From G963662655 sp963666875 (GTDB lineage: Bacteria; Cloacimonadota; Cloacimonadia; Cloacimonadales; JAIOQZ01), in assembly GCA_963666875.2 (NCBI GenBank), contig CAXXPU010000006.1:186001-250000 (forward strand): 64,000 nucleotides of DNA. Reading direction: 5' to 3'. The translations under genes were made by a program, and so were the position numbers. The notes below the pieces were generated by a model. The model made no database searches, was not told where the DNA came from, and saw nothing but the letters and a program-made list of their open reading frames with translations. Numbering within the stretch: the stretch's first letter is position 1; every line of letters begins with the position of its first letter. Positions 42,710 to 51,941 of the stretch are shown here, in pieces.

Positions 42710-43681
42710 TTACAAATGCCTGTCTTCCGTCATCAGGTAGTTCCGGATGTAGTCGGCGATGCTGTCCTCGAGCGTGTGGTATTCGATGTTGCAGCCGACC
42801 GATTTGAGCTTGTCCGTCTCGGCCTGGGTGTAGTACTGGTACGCGCCCTGAAGCTCGTCGGGCATTTCGATATAGTCGATGGTGGGCTTGATCTTCATGG
42901 CGGTGAATACTGCGTTCGCGAGGTCGTTCCAGGTTCGTGCAACGCCGGTGCCGATGTTGAAGATGCCATTGACTTCCGGGTGATTCATCAGCCACCAGAT
43001 GCACTCCACCGCGTCCTTGACGTAGATGAAATCCCGCATCTGACCGCCATCCGGATATTCGTCGCGGTATGACTTGAAGAGGCTGATGCCGCCGGTGTCG
43101 CGGATCTGCTCGAATGCCTTGTGAACCATGCTGCGCATCGATCCCTTGTGGTACTCGTTGGGACCGAAAACGTTGAAGAACTTCAGTCCGGCCATGTTTG
43201 CGATCGCGCCGGATCGGACCGCCCAGAGGTCGAAGACATGCTTGGAATAGCCGTACATGTTGCGCGGTCGAAGCAGTTGGATGATGTCCTCGCTGTCGCT
43301 GTAGCCGTGCTCGCCATCGCCGTAGGTGGCGGCGCTGGAGGCGTAGATGAAGCGCACGTTGTTCGCGATCGCCCATTCAGCTAAAACGCGGGTGTAGCGA
43401 TAGTTGTTTTCCATCAGGTAATCGGCGTCGGTCTCGGTGGTCGATGAACAGGCGCCCATGTGGACGATTACTTCGATCTGTTCGTCGAAGTCGCCCATCT
43501 GAAGCTGCTCCAGGAAATCCAGCTTGTGCAGGTAATCCACGTAGCTGAGGTTAACCAGATTTTTCCACTTGCTCGATTCCGCGAGGTTATCGACGATGAT
43601 GACATCGGCGATTCCTTCTTCATTCAGGCGCGATACGAAAGCGCTGCCGATCAGGCCGGCTCCACCCGTTACGATTATCAT
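42710..43681 (-). CDS. hldD: ADP-L-glycero-D-manno-heptose 6-epimerase
   Basis: A 323-residue extended SDR enzyme that converts ADP-D,D-heptose to ADP-L,D-heptose for the LPS inner core. NAD(P) loop GGAGLIGSAF, VHMGACSSTTE with the family signature, catalytic Tyr and Lys in MYGYSKHVFD, KFFNVFGPNEYHKG and RDFIYVKDAV. The start overlaps the end of rnhC by 4 nt with SD GGAG inside rnhC, implying coupled translation. It is direct evidence that the host has an outer membrane with heptose-containing LPS. Confidence 0.95.
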   Translation of the reverse strand: MIIVTGGAGLIGSAFVSRLNEEGIADVIIVDNLAESSKWKNLVNLSYVDYLHKLDFLEQLQMGDFDEQIEVIVHMGACSSTTETDADYLMENNYRYTRVLAEWAIANNVRFIYASSAATYGDGEHGYSDSEDIIQLLRPRNMYGYSKHVFDLWAVRSGAIANMAGLKFFNVFGPNEYHKGSMRSMVHKAFEQIRDTGGISLFKSYRDEYPDGGQMRDFIYVKDAVECIWWLMNHPEVNGIFNIGTGVARTWNDLANAVFTAMKIKPTIDYIEMPDELQGAYQYYTQAETDKLKSVGCNIEYHTLEDSIADYIRNYLMTEDRHL

Positions 43682-44604
43682 TCCATTACTCCTTCGATTA
43701 TCTGTTGATCGAGTTTAGCATAATTTCGGAAGTGGATTTTGGCAACGTTTTTCAGTTCGTCCCTGCCAAATTTCTTCACAAATTCTCGTGCGGCGACATC
43801 CACCGGAGCACCGCCCCCCTTCGGCAGAACCATGCCGTATTTCTTGGAAAGGTTGTCCATTTCGACCAGAAACCGATGCCGTGCCAGGATCGAGGCCGCC
43901 GCCACGGCGGGGTCGGCTTCCGCGCGCTCCACATTTACCATCGGAATGTCGGCGAGTTCCTTCAGACCACCGGTCAGCACCCGTTTATCGGCGAATTTAT
44001 CGACAACCACGCCTTCGGTCGGGAATCGCTTGTAGCTGTTGATCAGCACTCGCGCGTGCATCCAGCCCAGGAGGTGATTCAGCTTCCTGCCCTGCGAGCT
44101 GAAATCCCGATACAGGTCGTTGTACTTCACGGGAAGCAACGCAAGGATTTCGATGCGGTAGCGGAATCGCTGCAAGAGTTTTTCGGCGAGCGCGTGGATA
44201 TTGCGGTCGTTGATCTTCTTGGAGTCGTCCAGCGGAAAGCCCTGCAAATTCTTCAGCGTCGGCTGATCCACGTTGAACGCGCAGACGACCAGCGGGCCGA
44301 AGAAATCGCCCTTGCCCGATTCGTCCGAGCCGATCCAGCTCTGCCAGCTATGCAGGCTCGATTCGCTGTGCCGGTGCAGAATACTGCTTACCAGCTCCCG
44401 CAACGGGCTGTCCTTCTTGCCGCCGAAGACGACAGAAAGCCCCTTTTTCTTCGACCAATAGACGTTCAGCGGGAGTACGGCATCACCCTTGCGCAACGTC
44501 AGTTGAACGCCGTAAGGGATCTCCTTCTCGTCTTCAAGTACGATACCGGTCTTCGTAAACTCGGGAAGCTTTTCTTCCATCCATTTCATGATCGCATGTT
44601 CCAA
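43678..44604 (-). CDS. rnhC: Ribonuclease HIII
   Basis: 308 residues, typical of RNase HIII, which cuts RNA in RNA-DNA hybrids. The N-terminal TBP-like substrate-binding domain spans about 1-85; the catalytic domain begins GSDESGKGDFFGPLVV, which holds the paired acidic residues, followed by LDDSKKINDRNI, VVVDKFADKRVL and ERAEADPAVAAASILAR. The frame opens with TTG at 44604; an ATG five codons later (44589) is an equally possible start, and neither has a strong SD. It overlaps hldD by 4 nt. Confidence 0.93.
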   Translation of the reverse strand: MEHAIMKWMEEKLPEFTKTGIVLEDEKEIPYGVQLTLRKGDAVLPLNVYWSKKKGLSVVFGGKKDSPLRELVSSILHRHSESSLHSWQSWIGSDESGKGDFFGPLVVCAFNVDQPTLKNLQGFPLDDSKKINDRNIHALAEKLLQRFRYRIEILALLPVKYNDLYRDFSSQGRKLNHLLGWMHARVLINSYKRFPTEGVVVDKFADKRVLTGGLKELADIPMVNVERAEADPAVAAASILARHRFLVEMDNLSKKYGMVLPKGGGAPVDVAAREFVKKFGRDELKNVAKIHFRNYAKLDQQIIEGVME

Positions 44605-44711
44605 ATCGGGATACCTCGCCTGCTTTCGGTCACTATTTCAGCGGCGGTTTGGCTCGTCAACATTGGAATTTCATGGGAAGAAAAAATAACAAGGAAACCA
44701 TTTACATCTGG

Positions 44712-44725
44712 TGAATAGTTATTCA
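44712..44725. promoter_or_regulatory. Palindromic site in the promoter region of the PocR kinase gene
   Basis: TGAATA-GT-TATTCA is a perfect 6-2-6 dyad, followed within a few bases by the AT-rich TATTATATTATAG that could supply a -10. The site lies about 100 bp before the ATG. No binding protein can be named. Confidence 0.35.
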
Positions 44726-44823
44726 TGCTATTATATTATAGCTGTTCGGATGCGTTCTCCGAATGCCGGTGCGGAGATGTATCTCAGCAGAAAATAGCTT
44801 GAAGCAACACGAAGGAACATAGA

Positions 44824-46830
44824 ATGGATAAGGGATATTTTCCCCAGTCGATCGACACGACAACCCTGCAAAACATGCTGGATGATTTCCAGGATGCGAC
44901 CGATGTCCAGGTCATACTTGTCTCTTCCGTTGGAGACTATGTCCTTCAGGGGCAGAGAGATACGGTATGTGACGTTTTTCATTTCGATAACCCGGCAGGA
45001 AACAGCTTCCTGCGCGAGTGGGCGGAGGAGATGTCGGTAAAGGGTGAGAGCGAAAAGACCGCCGAACCGCTCTGTCCGTTCGGTTATCCGCTGGTTTGTC
45101 ACGCGATCCAGACACACAGAGGACCCATGGGAATGCTGGTCGCCTGCGGATTCACTTTCGAGAAGCCGGATTCGAAGCATGTACGTCGCACGGCGGATCG
45201 TTATGGATTCGACCATAGCGCCTACGGCAAGGCGATCGACAGGATGCCGATTCTCACGAAGGACCGGTTCCGCAGAATGAAATCCATGTTCCGGCTTCTG
45301 TGCCGGGCTATCGAGCGCGCGATCAACGCAGACCTGACGATCGAGGACCGAAACGTCAAGCTGGAGGAAACGGGACGCTTCTATCACTCGCTGCTGGAAT
45401 ACAATCACGCGATCATCCTGATCATCAATCCCAATAACGGCAGGATCGTCGATGCCAGTCTGGGGGCGGCGGAGTTTTACGGCTATCCAATGGAGACGCT
45501 CAGGACCATGCGATTTTCCCAGGTCAATTTCTCCTCCGAAGATGAGATGATCGAAGCTATTCGCAGCGTCAACGGCAACAACGTCCGGTCGTTTCCCAGC
45601 GTGAATAAAGTCGCAGACGGACAGACCCGTAGCGTGAACATCTTTCTGACCTCAATCACGCTCGACGGACACATCTATCTCTTCTGCATCGTGCAGGACA
45701 TCACCCGGCAGAAGGAATTCGAGAAAGAGATGCGCAAGGCTCGCGAGAAGCTCTACCACGTGCAAAAGCTCGAGGCGATGGAAGCGCTCGCCAGCGGAAT
45801 TGCGCACGATTTCAACAACATCCTCTCATCCATCATGGGCTATGCGGAGCTGGCGCGCCTGAATCCGGACCGGAAGAATTATATCCAGTCGATCCTCGAA
45901 TCCGGCGACAAAGCGAGAGAGCTTGTCCGACAGATTCTGACTTTCAGCCGGCAGGTTGAATTGAACCCGCAACCGTTGAATCTTTCGGAGTTGATCGGCA
46001 AGACGATCAAGCAGTTCAGGAAGAATATTACCAGCGAGGTCAAGCTGGCTGTCGTGACTGAGGGTAAAATACCTTCCGTGTTCGCAGATCCGGCCCAGAT
46101 TCAGCAGCTTCTGATCAATCTTCTGGAAAACAGCTGCCAGGCAATGGATACGGAGGGTATGCTGACACTGCGTCTGACGACGACCGGCGAGAAGAAGCGC
46201 CAGGTTAGGCTGATTATCTCCGATACCGGATGCGGTATTCCGGAGGATACTATCACGCGTGTTTTCGATCCGTTCTTCACCACCAGCGATCAGGATGATC
46301 GCAGCGGACTTGGTCTGGCGATCGTGTATGGCATCGTGAAGGATCTCAAGGGAACGATCGAAATCGAGAGTGAGGTAGGGAAAGGCACAACCGTGACGAT
46401 TGATCTTCCCAGCTCGGAAGGTGGAGAGAAGCCGGAAATGCCGGTGCCGATCGTGCCGATCAACGGCGATGGCGAAAAGTTGCTGCTGGTGGATGACGAG
46501 GAATCGATCCTCGCGATCGGTAAGCTGATGCTGGAGAGCTTCAACTACCAGTTGGTGGCATATCAGAATCCATTACAGGCGATGGAGTATATCCGGGAAC
46601 ACGGCGCGACCATCGACGCGGTGCTGCTCGACTACGCCATGCCCGATATGGACGGCGTACAACTGGTCAAGGAACTTCGCGAATATCATTCCAATCTACC
46701 GGTTTTCATCATCACCGCGTACTACGAGGAGCTTCCCAATCTCAAGGGCATCGCCAACGCCGTGATCGAAAAGCCCATCGACTGGGCCGCGATCTCGCAA
46801 TTGCTGCACAAGACACTACATCCAGAATAG
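44824..46830 (+). CDS. Hybrid histidine kinase with PocR-type sensor domain
   Basis: 668 residues. An N-terminal PocR-like ligand-binding domain at about 12-175 (LQNMLDDFQDATDVQVILV, CPFGYPLVCHAI) with several Cys residues; PAS at about 185-300 (YNHAIILIINPNNG); HisKA at about 315-375 with GIAHDFNNILSSIMGYAEL; HATPase (LLINLLENSCQAMDTEG, GLGLAIVYGIV) to about 530; and a C-terminal receiver (LLLVDDEESI, AVLLDYAMPDMDG) at about 550-665. PocR domains bind small metabolites in known regulators; the ligand here is unknown. There is no membrane segment. SD AAGGAA precedes the ATG. It is divergent from rnhC. Confidence 0.9.
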   Translation: MDKGYFPQSIDTTTLQNMLDDFQDATDVQVILVSSVGDYVLQGQRDTVCDVFHFDNPAGNSFLREWAEEMSVKGESEKTAEPLCPFGYPLVCHAIQTHRGPMGMLVACGFTFEKPDSKHVRRTADRYGFDHSAYGKAIDRMPILTKDRFRRMKSMFRLLCRAIERAINADLTIEDRNVKLEETGRFYHSLLEYNHAIILIINPNNGRIVDASLGAAEFYGYPMETLRTMRFSQVNFSSEDEMIEAIRSVNGNNVRSFPSVNKVADGQTRSVNIFLTSITLDGHIYLFCIVQDITRQKEFEKEMRKAREKLYHVQKLEAMEALASGIAHDFNNILSSIMGYAELARLNPDRKNYIQSILESGDKARELVRQILTFSRQVELNPQPLNLSELIGKTIKQFRKNITSEVKLAVVTEGKIPSVFADPAQIQQLLINLLENSCQAMDTEGMLTLRLTTTGEKKRQVRLIISDTGCGIPEDTITRVFDPFFTTSDQDDRSGLGLAIVYGIVKDLKGTIEIESEVGKGTTVTIDLPSSEGGEKPEMPVPIVPINGDGEKLLLVDDEESILAIGKLMLESFNYQLVAYQNPLQAMEYIREHGATIDAVLLDYAMPDMDGVQLVKELREYHSNLPVFIITAYYEELPNLKGIANAVIEKPIDWAAISQLLHKTLHPE

Positions 46831-47107
46831 AAACCCTCACCCTGACCCTCTCCCGTCCCGATGCATCGGGAGGCGAGGGAACATCTCGCTTCTGATGGTT
46901 GTTCCTTTTGGCTCCTTCTTCCGCTTGTGTGTCATCCCGAGTAGCTATTGTGAACGAAGTGAATCAACTCTGCCAGGAAGGCACGAGCGTATCGAGGGAA
47001 GGCGGGGGATGAGGGTAACAACAAAGGCTTCACAAATTTTCATTGACCTGATCGACCGGACAGCGGTATTCGTACGATAAAGAAAAATACGCACGAATGA
47101 GGATATC
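46831..47107. other. Intergenic region with degenerate dispersed repeats
   Basis: It begins with CCCTCACCCTGACCCTCTCC and a perfect hairpin TCCCGATGCATCGGGA near 46855-46871. A degenerate relative of the GTCATCC...GAG repeat lies at about 46931-46990. No gene is seen. A TTGACC near 47043 may belong to the promoter of the YfhO-type gene. Confidence 0.45.
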
Positions 47108-49540
47108 ATGACCGGAAAGACAGGCATTGAGCGCATCCACGAGACCATGAACCATTTCTACAAAAGCAAATACGCCTTCATCGCGTTCGGTGTGATCATC
47201 GCACTGATCTTGCTGATCCGCTTTTTTCCCGTCGCCTTTCAGGGCTACGTACCGCAGGCGCAGGACACCCAGCAGTGGCGCTACACCGCGCAGCCGATGA
47301 TTGAATACAACGAGACCCACAAAGACAACGCGCTGTGGGATCCGAACATCTTCTCCGGGATGCCGGGTTATCTGATCCACCTGCCGGCGAAATTTCCCTT
47401 CATCGATAATCTGAAGGATCTCTTTGGATACGTGATCAACTGGCGTGTACTGATGATGATCTCCGGCGGAATCGGCGTGTATCTTCTCCTGATCATGCTC
47501 GGGTTCGAGCCGATCGTCGCCTTCTCCGGCGGCATCGCGTTCGCGCTGTCGTGTCATTTCCCCGGACTGCTGGATATCGGACACAATACCAAATTCCGCG
47601 CCGCCATGTACATCCCGTGGGTATTTCTCACGCTGGAATATATGCGTCGCAATCGCAGTGTACTATCGATCGGCCTCTTGATGCTGATGCTGATTGGACA
47701 ACTGCGCGAGAACCACCCGCAGATCGTTTATTACACCATGATGATGATCGGAATCTACTGGATCATGTACCTGATCTGGTCGATCCGCGACAAGAAATTC
47801 ATGCCGTTCCTCGTCTTCTCGATCATGCTTCTTCTGGCGCTGATCGTCTCGGTATCCGCCGTGACGAATCCCTACCTCTCGACGCGAGAATATGCCGACT
47901 ACTCGATCCGCGGCAAGGAAGGACTCTCCACCGACTACGCGCAGGGCTGGTCGTTCCACCCGGCGGAGATGATCACCTTTTTCATCCCGAAATTCTTCGG
48001 CGGTATCTCGCCCTACTACTGGGGCTGGATGCCTTCCACCCAGACCTCGTTCTACATGGGAACGATCATTCTGATTCTTGCGATCATCGCAGTCGCCATC
48101 CGCAGAGACCGACTCACCTGGCTCATGATCGTCGTCTCGATCGTCGCGCTGCTGGTCTCGTTCGGGCGGCACTTCGGCTTACTCTCGGAGCTGCTCCTGA
48201 AATACCTGCCCTACTTCAATAAATTCCGCGTTCCCGCCATGATCATGGTGCTGGTCGAGTTCTGCATCGTGGTGCTGGCAGCGCAGGGAATCCGGGTCGT
48301 CCTCGACATGCGCGAAAAGGACAGTAAACGTTTCCGCAAGAACATCCTGCGCGCACTGATCGCTGTGGCGGCACTTATGATCGTTTTCTTCCTGATGCGC
48401 GGCGCTTTCGCGAAAATGAACCTTGCGAGCGCCTACGAGATGCAGAATTACACCGACGATCAATTGAATGGTATCCGGCAGACGCGGCTGGATATGCTGA
48501 TGTCCAGCGGCCTGACCTCTTTCCTCTTCGCGATTGTGTTCCTAGGCGCAACCTGGCTGCTGCTGGCGAAGAAGGTCGGTAAATATTCCTTCCTGTGGCT
48601 GGTGGCGATCCTGGTGGTGATGGATATGCTGATCGCCAACGCCGATTTCATGCAGAAGAAATCGAAGGACAACCCTAACGGACTCATCACCAAGACGAAA
48701 ACGGTTCAGAAAATGGACAAGACCGCAGCCGACGAGTTCCTGCTGAAGGATAACGAGGTCTTTCGCATCTACCCGCTGGGTTCGGGCTTCAGCGACAACC
48801 GCTGGACGGCGCATCACCAGTCCATCGGCGGCTACCATCCGTCCAAGCTGAGCCGGTATCGCGACATTATCGAAGAATGTCTGAACGTGGAGATCCGAAG
48901 CGGAGTACCCATCAACTGGCATATCGTCAACATGCTCAACACGAAATACCTGCTGTTCAACCGGCCGCTGCCGCTGGACAACCTCGAATATGCTTTCAAC
49001 GATCAGAAGAACAAGATGATCGTCTATAAGAACAAAGAATATCTGCCGCGCGCGTGGTTTGCCGATTCGCTCGAAGTGATTTCCGATCCCCGGCAGATCA
49101 TCCAGCGTTTGAACGATCCGAATTGGGACCCGGCGCACAACGCCATCGTAGAATCCCCCGTTACGGGCATGGAGAAACCGGACAGCGCTTCGGTCACGAT
49201 CACCGACTATCAGCTTCAGTCCATGACGATGGAGGTTAAAACCGAAAAGCCTGCGTATCTGGTGATCAGTGAGATATATTATCCTGCCGGATGGAAGGCT
49301 TGGATCGACGGTCAATCTGTTGAAATCCATCCCACCGATTACATACTGCGCGGCATCGAGGTTCCCGCCGGATCGCACACGATCGAGATGAAGTTCGATC
49401 CCGAGGTATATCACATCAGCAAGACCATCAGCCTGATCGGATTGCTTGTGGCGACAGCGGTTACACTGCTGGGCGCTTTCCTCCTCTACAGAAGGATTTA
49501 CGGTGGCAAGACCGAATTTGTGCTCAAGGATGAATCATGA
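47108..49540 (+). CDS. YfhO-family integral membrane protein
   Basis: 810 residues with about 12 hydrophobic helices in the first 530 (for example YAFIAFGVIIALILLIRFF) and one more near the C-terminus, separated by a soluble domain of about 230 residues. Family features include DPNIFSGMPGYLIHLPA, SYPxG-like WSFHPAEMITFFIPKFFGG and SEIYYPAGWKAWIDGQ. YfhO proteins are thought to be lipid-linked sugar transferases of the GT-C type acting on envelope polymers; the reaction here is unknown. SD GAGG lies 6 nt before the ATG. The stop overlaps the rsmI start (ATGA), so they are translationally coupled. Confidence 0.88.
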   Translation: MTGKTGIERIHETMNHFYKSKYAFIAFGVIIALILLIRFFPVAFQGYVPQAQDTQQWRYTAQPMIEYNETHKDNALWDPNIFSGMPGYLIHLPAKFPFIDNLKDLFGYVINWRVLMMISGGIGVYLLLIMLGFEPIVAFSGGIAFALSCHFPGLLDIGHNTKFRAAMYIPWVFLTLEYMRRNRSVLSIGLLMLMLIGQLRENHPQIVYYTMMMIGIYWIMYLIWSIRDKKFMPFLVFSIMLLLALIVSVSAVTNPYLSTREYADYSIRGKEGLSTDYAQGWSFHPAEMITFFIPKFFGGISPYYWGWMPSTQTSFYMGTIILILAIIAVAIRRDRLTWLMIVVSIVALLVSFGRHFGLLSELLLKYLPYFNKFRVPAMIMVLVEFCIVVLAAQGIRVVLDMREKDSKRFRKNILRALIAVAALMIVFFLMRGAFAKMNLASAYEMQNYTDDQLNGIRQTRLDMLMSSGLTSFLFAIVFLGATWLLLAKKVGKYSFLWLVAILVVMDMLIANADFMQKKSKDNPNGLITKTKTVQKMDKTAADEFLLKDNEVFRIYPLGSGFSDNRWTAHHQSIGGYHPSKLSRYRDIIEECLNVEIRSGVPINWHIVNMLNTKYLLFNRPLPLDNLEYAFNDQKNKMIVYKNKEYLPRAWFADSLEVISDPRQIIQRLNDPNWDPAHNAIVESPVTGMEKPDSASVTITDYQLQSMTMEVKTEKPAYLVISEIYYPAGWKAWIDGQSVEIHPTDYILRGIEVPAGSHTIEMKFDPEVYHISKTISLIGLLVATAVTLLGAFLLYRRIYGGKTEFVLKDES

Positions 49541-50247
49541 GTGACGAGAAACTTTCTCCGGGTCTCTACGTTGTTGCGGTTCCGATCGGAAATCGGGACG
49601 ACATCACGCTGCGAGCGCTCAAAGTCTTGCAGGAAGCCGACGCGGTGATCTGCGAGGAATACAAGACCGGAAGCCGCACCCTGAATCAGTATGACATCAA
49701 GAAGCCGCTTCTGCCACTGAACGAGCACAACGAGCGCACCGCCACGGTCGAACTGATCGAGCGGCTGCAAAAACGGAACGAGGTTCTGGCGCTGATCAGC
49801 GACGCAGGAACGCCACTCTTCGAGGACCCGGGCACACGGCTCGTCTGGGAATGCCATCTGAACGACATCGCGGTCTTTCCGATTCCGGGCGCGTCGTCTC
49901 TCACGGCGGCACTGATGGCATGCGGCGTGAACACCAAGCGATTCCAGTACTACGGCTTCCTTCCCGCCAACCGAGAGCATCGCGTCGAAGAACTCAAGAA
50001 GCTTCGTGCCCGAACGAGCGAAACATTCATCTTTCTCGATACGCCCTATCGTTTGAAGCAATTGCTTCGCGACATGGAAGGCGTGCTGGGCAGGGATCGC
50101 GAGGCGATGATCGCGTGGAAACTGACCTATCCGGATGAAAAGGTGCTCTGGGGAACGCTTTCCGAACTGCTGAAGATGACGGATGACCTGCCCAAGGGTG
50201 AATTCGTCCTTATCCTGAAGAAGAAGCGACGCCAGAGGAAGCCTTGA
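49537..50247 (+). CDS. rsmI: 16S rRNA 2'-O-ribose C1402 methyltransferase RsmI
   Basis: A 236-residue tetrapyrrole-methylase-fold enzyme. LYVVAVPIGNRDDITLRAL and CEEYKTGSRTL open the domain; LISDAGTPLFEDPG and VFPIPGASSLTAALMACG are the SAM-binding signatures of RsmI (YraL); FLPANREHRVEEL and FLDTPYRLKQLL follow. It methylates the 2'-OH of C1402 in 16S rRNA. It is somewhat shorter than E. coli RsmI and lacks the C-terminal extension. It overlaps the YfhO gene by 4 nt and the Nudix gene by 4 nt. Confidence 0.9.
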   Translation: MSDEKLSPGLYVVAVPIGNRDDITLRALKVLQEADAVICEEYKTGSRTLNQYDIKKPLLPLNEHNERTATVELIERLQKRNEVLALISDAGTPLFEDPGTRLVWECHLNDIAVFPIPGASSLTAALMACGVNTKRFQYYGFLPANREHRVEELKKLRARTSETFIFLDTPYRLKQLLRDMEGVLGRDREAMIAWKLTYPDEKVLWGTLSELLKMTDDLPKGEFVLILKKKRRQRKP

Positions 50248-50972
50248 AAAACTGGCAAATCCTGCATCGCGGAATTTTCGATGGGATCGAGATAACGGTG
50301 GTGCCGGAAAAACGAACCTATTCCCAGAAGATTCTCGAGCAAATCGATCTCGAATGGGAGCGCGCCATCGAGAAGAACCCCGGACTCTACAATGGCATCG
50401 CCTTCAGTTTGCTGGATAGCTCAGTGGGTGATCGGACGCTACATCTGCTCATGCAGGAAACCGACTACAAATCCTTCTACGGAACCAACGCCACCCACGC
50501 GAGCGATTTGACCGATCCGAACGATCGCTCCGATATCCTCGCGGCGTGCTGCGTGTGTGTCACGTCGGATCGAAAAGTGATCGTAGGGAAGAGGAGCAAC
50601 CTTCAGGCGCAGGGCGCGGGAAGATGGCACGTGATTGGCGGCAACCTGGACATCCTGGATCCGTATCAGCTCATGCAGCGCGAAGTTGTGGAAGAGACTG
50701 GAATCGACCCTGAGTGTGTCGAAGCGATGGAATGCATGGCGCTGGGACTCTGCGTCATTGGAAAGAAGCCGGAGCTGCTCTTCCACGCCCGGTTGAATTG
50801 CGATTCGGATTACGTCAGAGGAAGATTACCGCATGCCTTCGACGCCGAGGAACATACGGAGATGCGATTTGTGCCCGTTGAAGAATTACTGTGCTTTGTC
50901 GAAGAAAATCCGATGGTTCCGGTGGGCGAGGCGGCGATTGCGGAGTATCTGAATATGATTTCATCCCCCTGA
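50244..50972 (+). CDS. Nudix hydrolase with N-terminal extension
   Basis: 242 residues from a TTG at 50244 that overlaps the rsmI stop (TTGA); SD-like GAGGA lies in rsmI. The Nudix domain spans about 95-235, with the box GGNLDILDPYQLMQREVVEETGI's core REVVEETG intact, although the Glu normally six residues after the Gly is Asp. The first 90 residues (WQILHRGIFDGIEITVVPEK) resemble no domain I know. The substrate cannot be inferred. The last codons (TCCCCCTGA) come from a dispersed GC-rich repeat, so the original C-terminus may have been replaced. Confidence 0.85.
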   Translation: MKNWQILHRGIFDGIEITVVPEKRTYSQKILEQIDLEWERAIEKNPGLYNGIAFSLLDSSVGDRTLHLLMQETDYKSFYGTNATHASDLTDPNDRSDILAACCVCVTSDRKVIVGKRSNLQAQGAGRWHVIGGNLDILDPYQLMQREVVEETGIDPECVEAMECMALGLCVIGKKPELLFHARLNCDSDYVRGRLPHAFDAEEHTEMRFVPVEELLCFVEENPMVPVGEAAIAEYLNMISSP

Positions 50973-50997
50973 TAAGGGGGAATAAAAGGGGGTTTCC
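50965..50997. repeat. Short copy of the GC-rich dispersed repeat
   Basis: CCCCCTGATAAGGGGG (50965-50980) is a perfect hairpin and continues AATAAAAGGGGGTTT. It is a shortened version of the right arm at 10405-10441. It overlaps the stop codon of the Nudix gene at 50970-50972. Confidence 0.7.
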
Positions 50998-51044
50998 CTT
51001 GTTGACGTACAATTCTGCAATTGACACATTAAAGGGTTGGGGAT

Positions 51045-51941
51045 ATGAATAAATACCTTTTCATCATCAATCCCATCACGCGAGGCGGCAACAAGACCCA
51101 TCGCTATGTCGAGTTCGTGGAAGATCATTCTGGGCTCGACATCACGCTGTATACGACACAATGCGCCGGCGATGCCGAAGAAAAGGCGTCCATGTCTGCG
51201 AACGAAGGTTACAGCCACGTGATATCGGTAGGCGGCGACGGCACGCTGAACGAAATTCTCAACGGTCTGATGAAAATAGACCGGAATCAACGACCCGTGC
51301 TGGGAACGATCCCCGCCGGAGGCGGAAACGATTTCGGCAGGATGATCGGCATCCCACGCGAACCGGCGATCGCCTTCGACATGATTCTGAGAAACCATGT
51401 CACCGAGGTGGATGTCTGCCGCGTGAACGATCACTATTTCATTAACAACCTGGGCGCCGGATTCGACGCGAAGGCATCCTGGTTGGCTGAGAAAGCCAGA
51501 CCGCTTCAGGGCATGCTGCGCTATCTGGCGGGGATTTTCCTGGCGTTCATGAGTTACAAGGGCTACGAGATGGATGTAGTGGCGGACGGCGAACGTTTCT
51601 CCGAGAAATATCTGCTGGCGGCTGTTGGAAACGGCAGCACCACCGGCGGCGGTATCCCCATGACGCCCAACGCCGACCTCCGCGACGGCCTGCTGGACGT
51701 CTGTCTGGTGCGGCATATCCCGATCTTCAAAGCGCTGATCCTGCTGCCGAAGGTGTTCACGGGAAAACACATCGAACACCCCGTGGTGCGTGAATTCCGC
51801 TGTCGGCAACTTCACCTCTTCGCGCTGGACGGCATCCCGATCTACTACGACGGCGAACTACCTCTACCGGAAAAATGGAACGATATGCTCATCGAGGTAG
51901 TGCGCGACCGCATCCGAATCATCACCGGAGAAACGCCATGA
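51045..51941 (+). CDS. DagK/YegS-family lipid kinase
   Basis: 298 residues. The diacylglycerol-kinase catalytic signature is visible: FIINPITRGGNKT at the N-terminus, VISVGGDGTLNEILNGL and GTIPAGGGNDFGRMIGI, then GFDAKASWLAEKARP and PNADLRDGLLDVCLV in the C-terminal beta domain. Such enzymes phosphorylate diacylglycerol or related lipids at the inner membrane face. GGGG serves as SD before the ATG at 51045. The gene overlaps rarA by 4 nt (ATGA), so it belongs to the same transcript. Confidence 0.9.
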   Translation: MNKYLFIINPITRGGNKTHRYVEFVEDHSGLDITLYTTQCAGDAEEKASMSANEGYSHVISVGGDGTLNEILNGLMKIDRNQRPVLGTIPAGGGNDFGRMIGIPREPAIAFDMILRNHVTEVDVCRVNDHYFINNLGAGFDAKASWLAEKARPLQGMLRYLAGIFLAFMSYKGYEMDVVADGERFSEKYLLAAVGNGSTTGGGIPMTPNADLRDGLLDVCLVRHIPIFKALILLPKVFTGKHIEHPVVREFRCRQLHLFALDGIPIYYDGELPLPEKWNDMLIEVVRDRIRIITGETP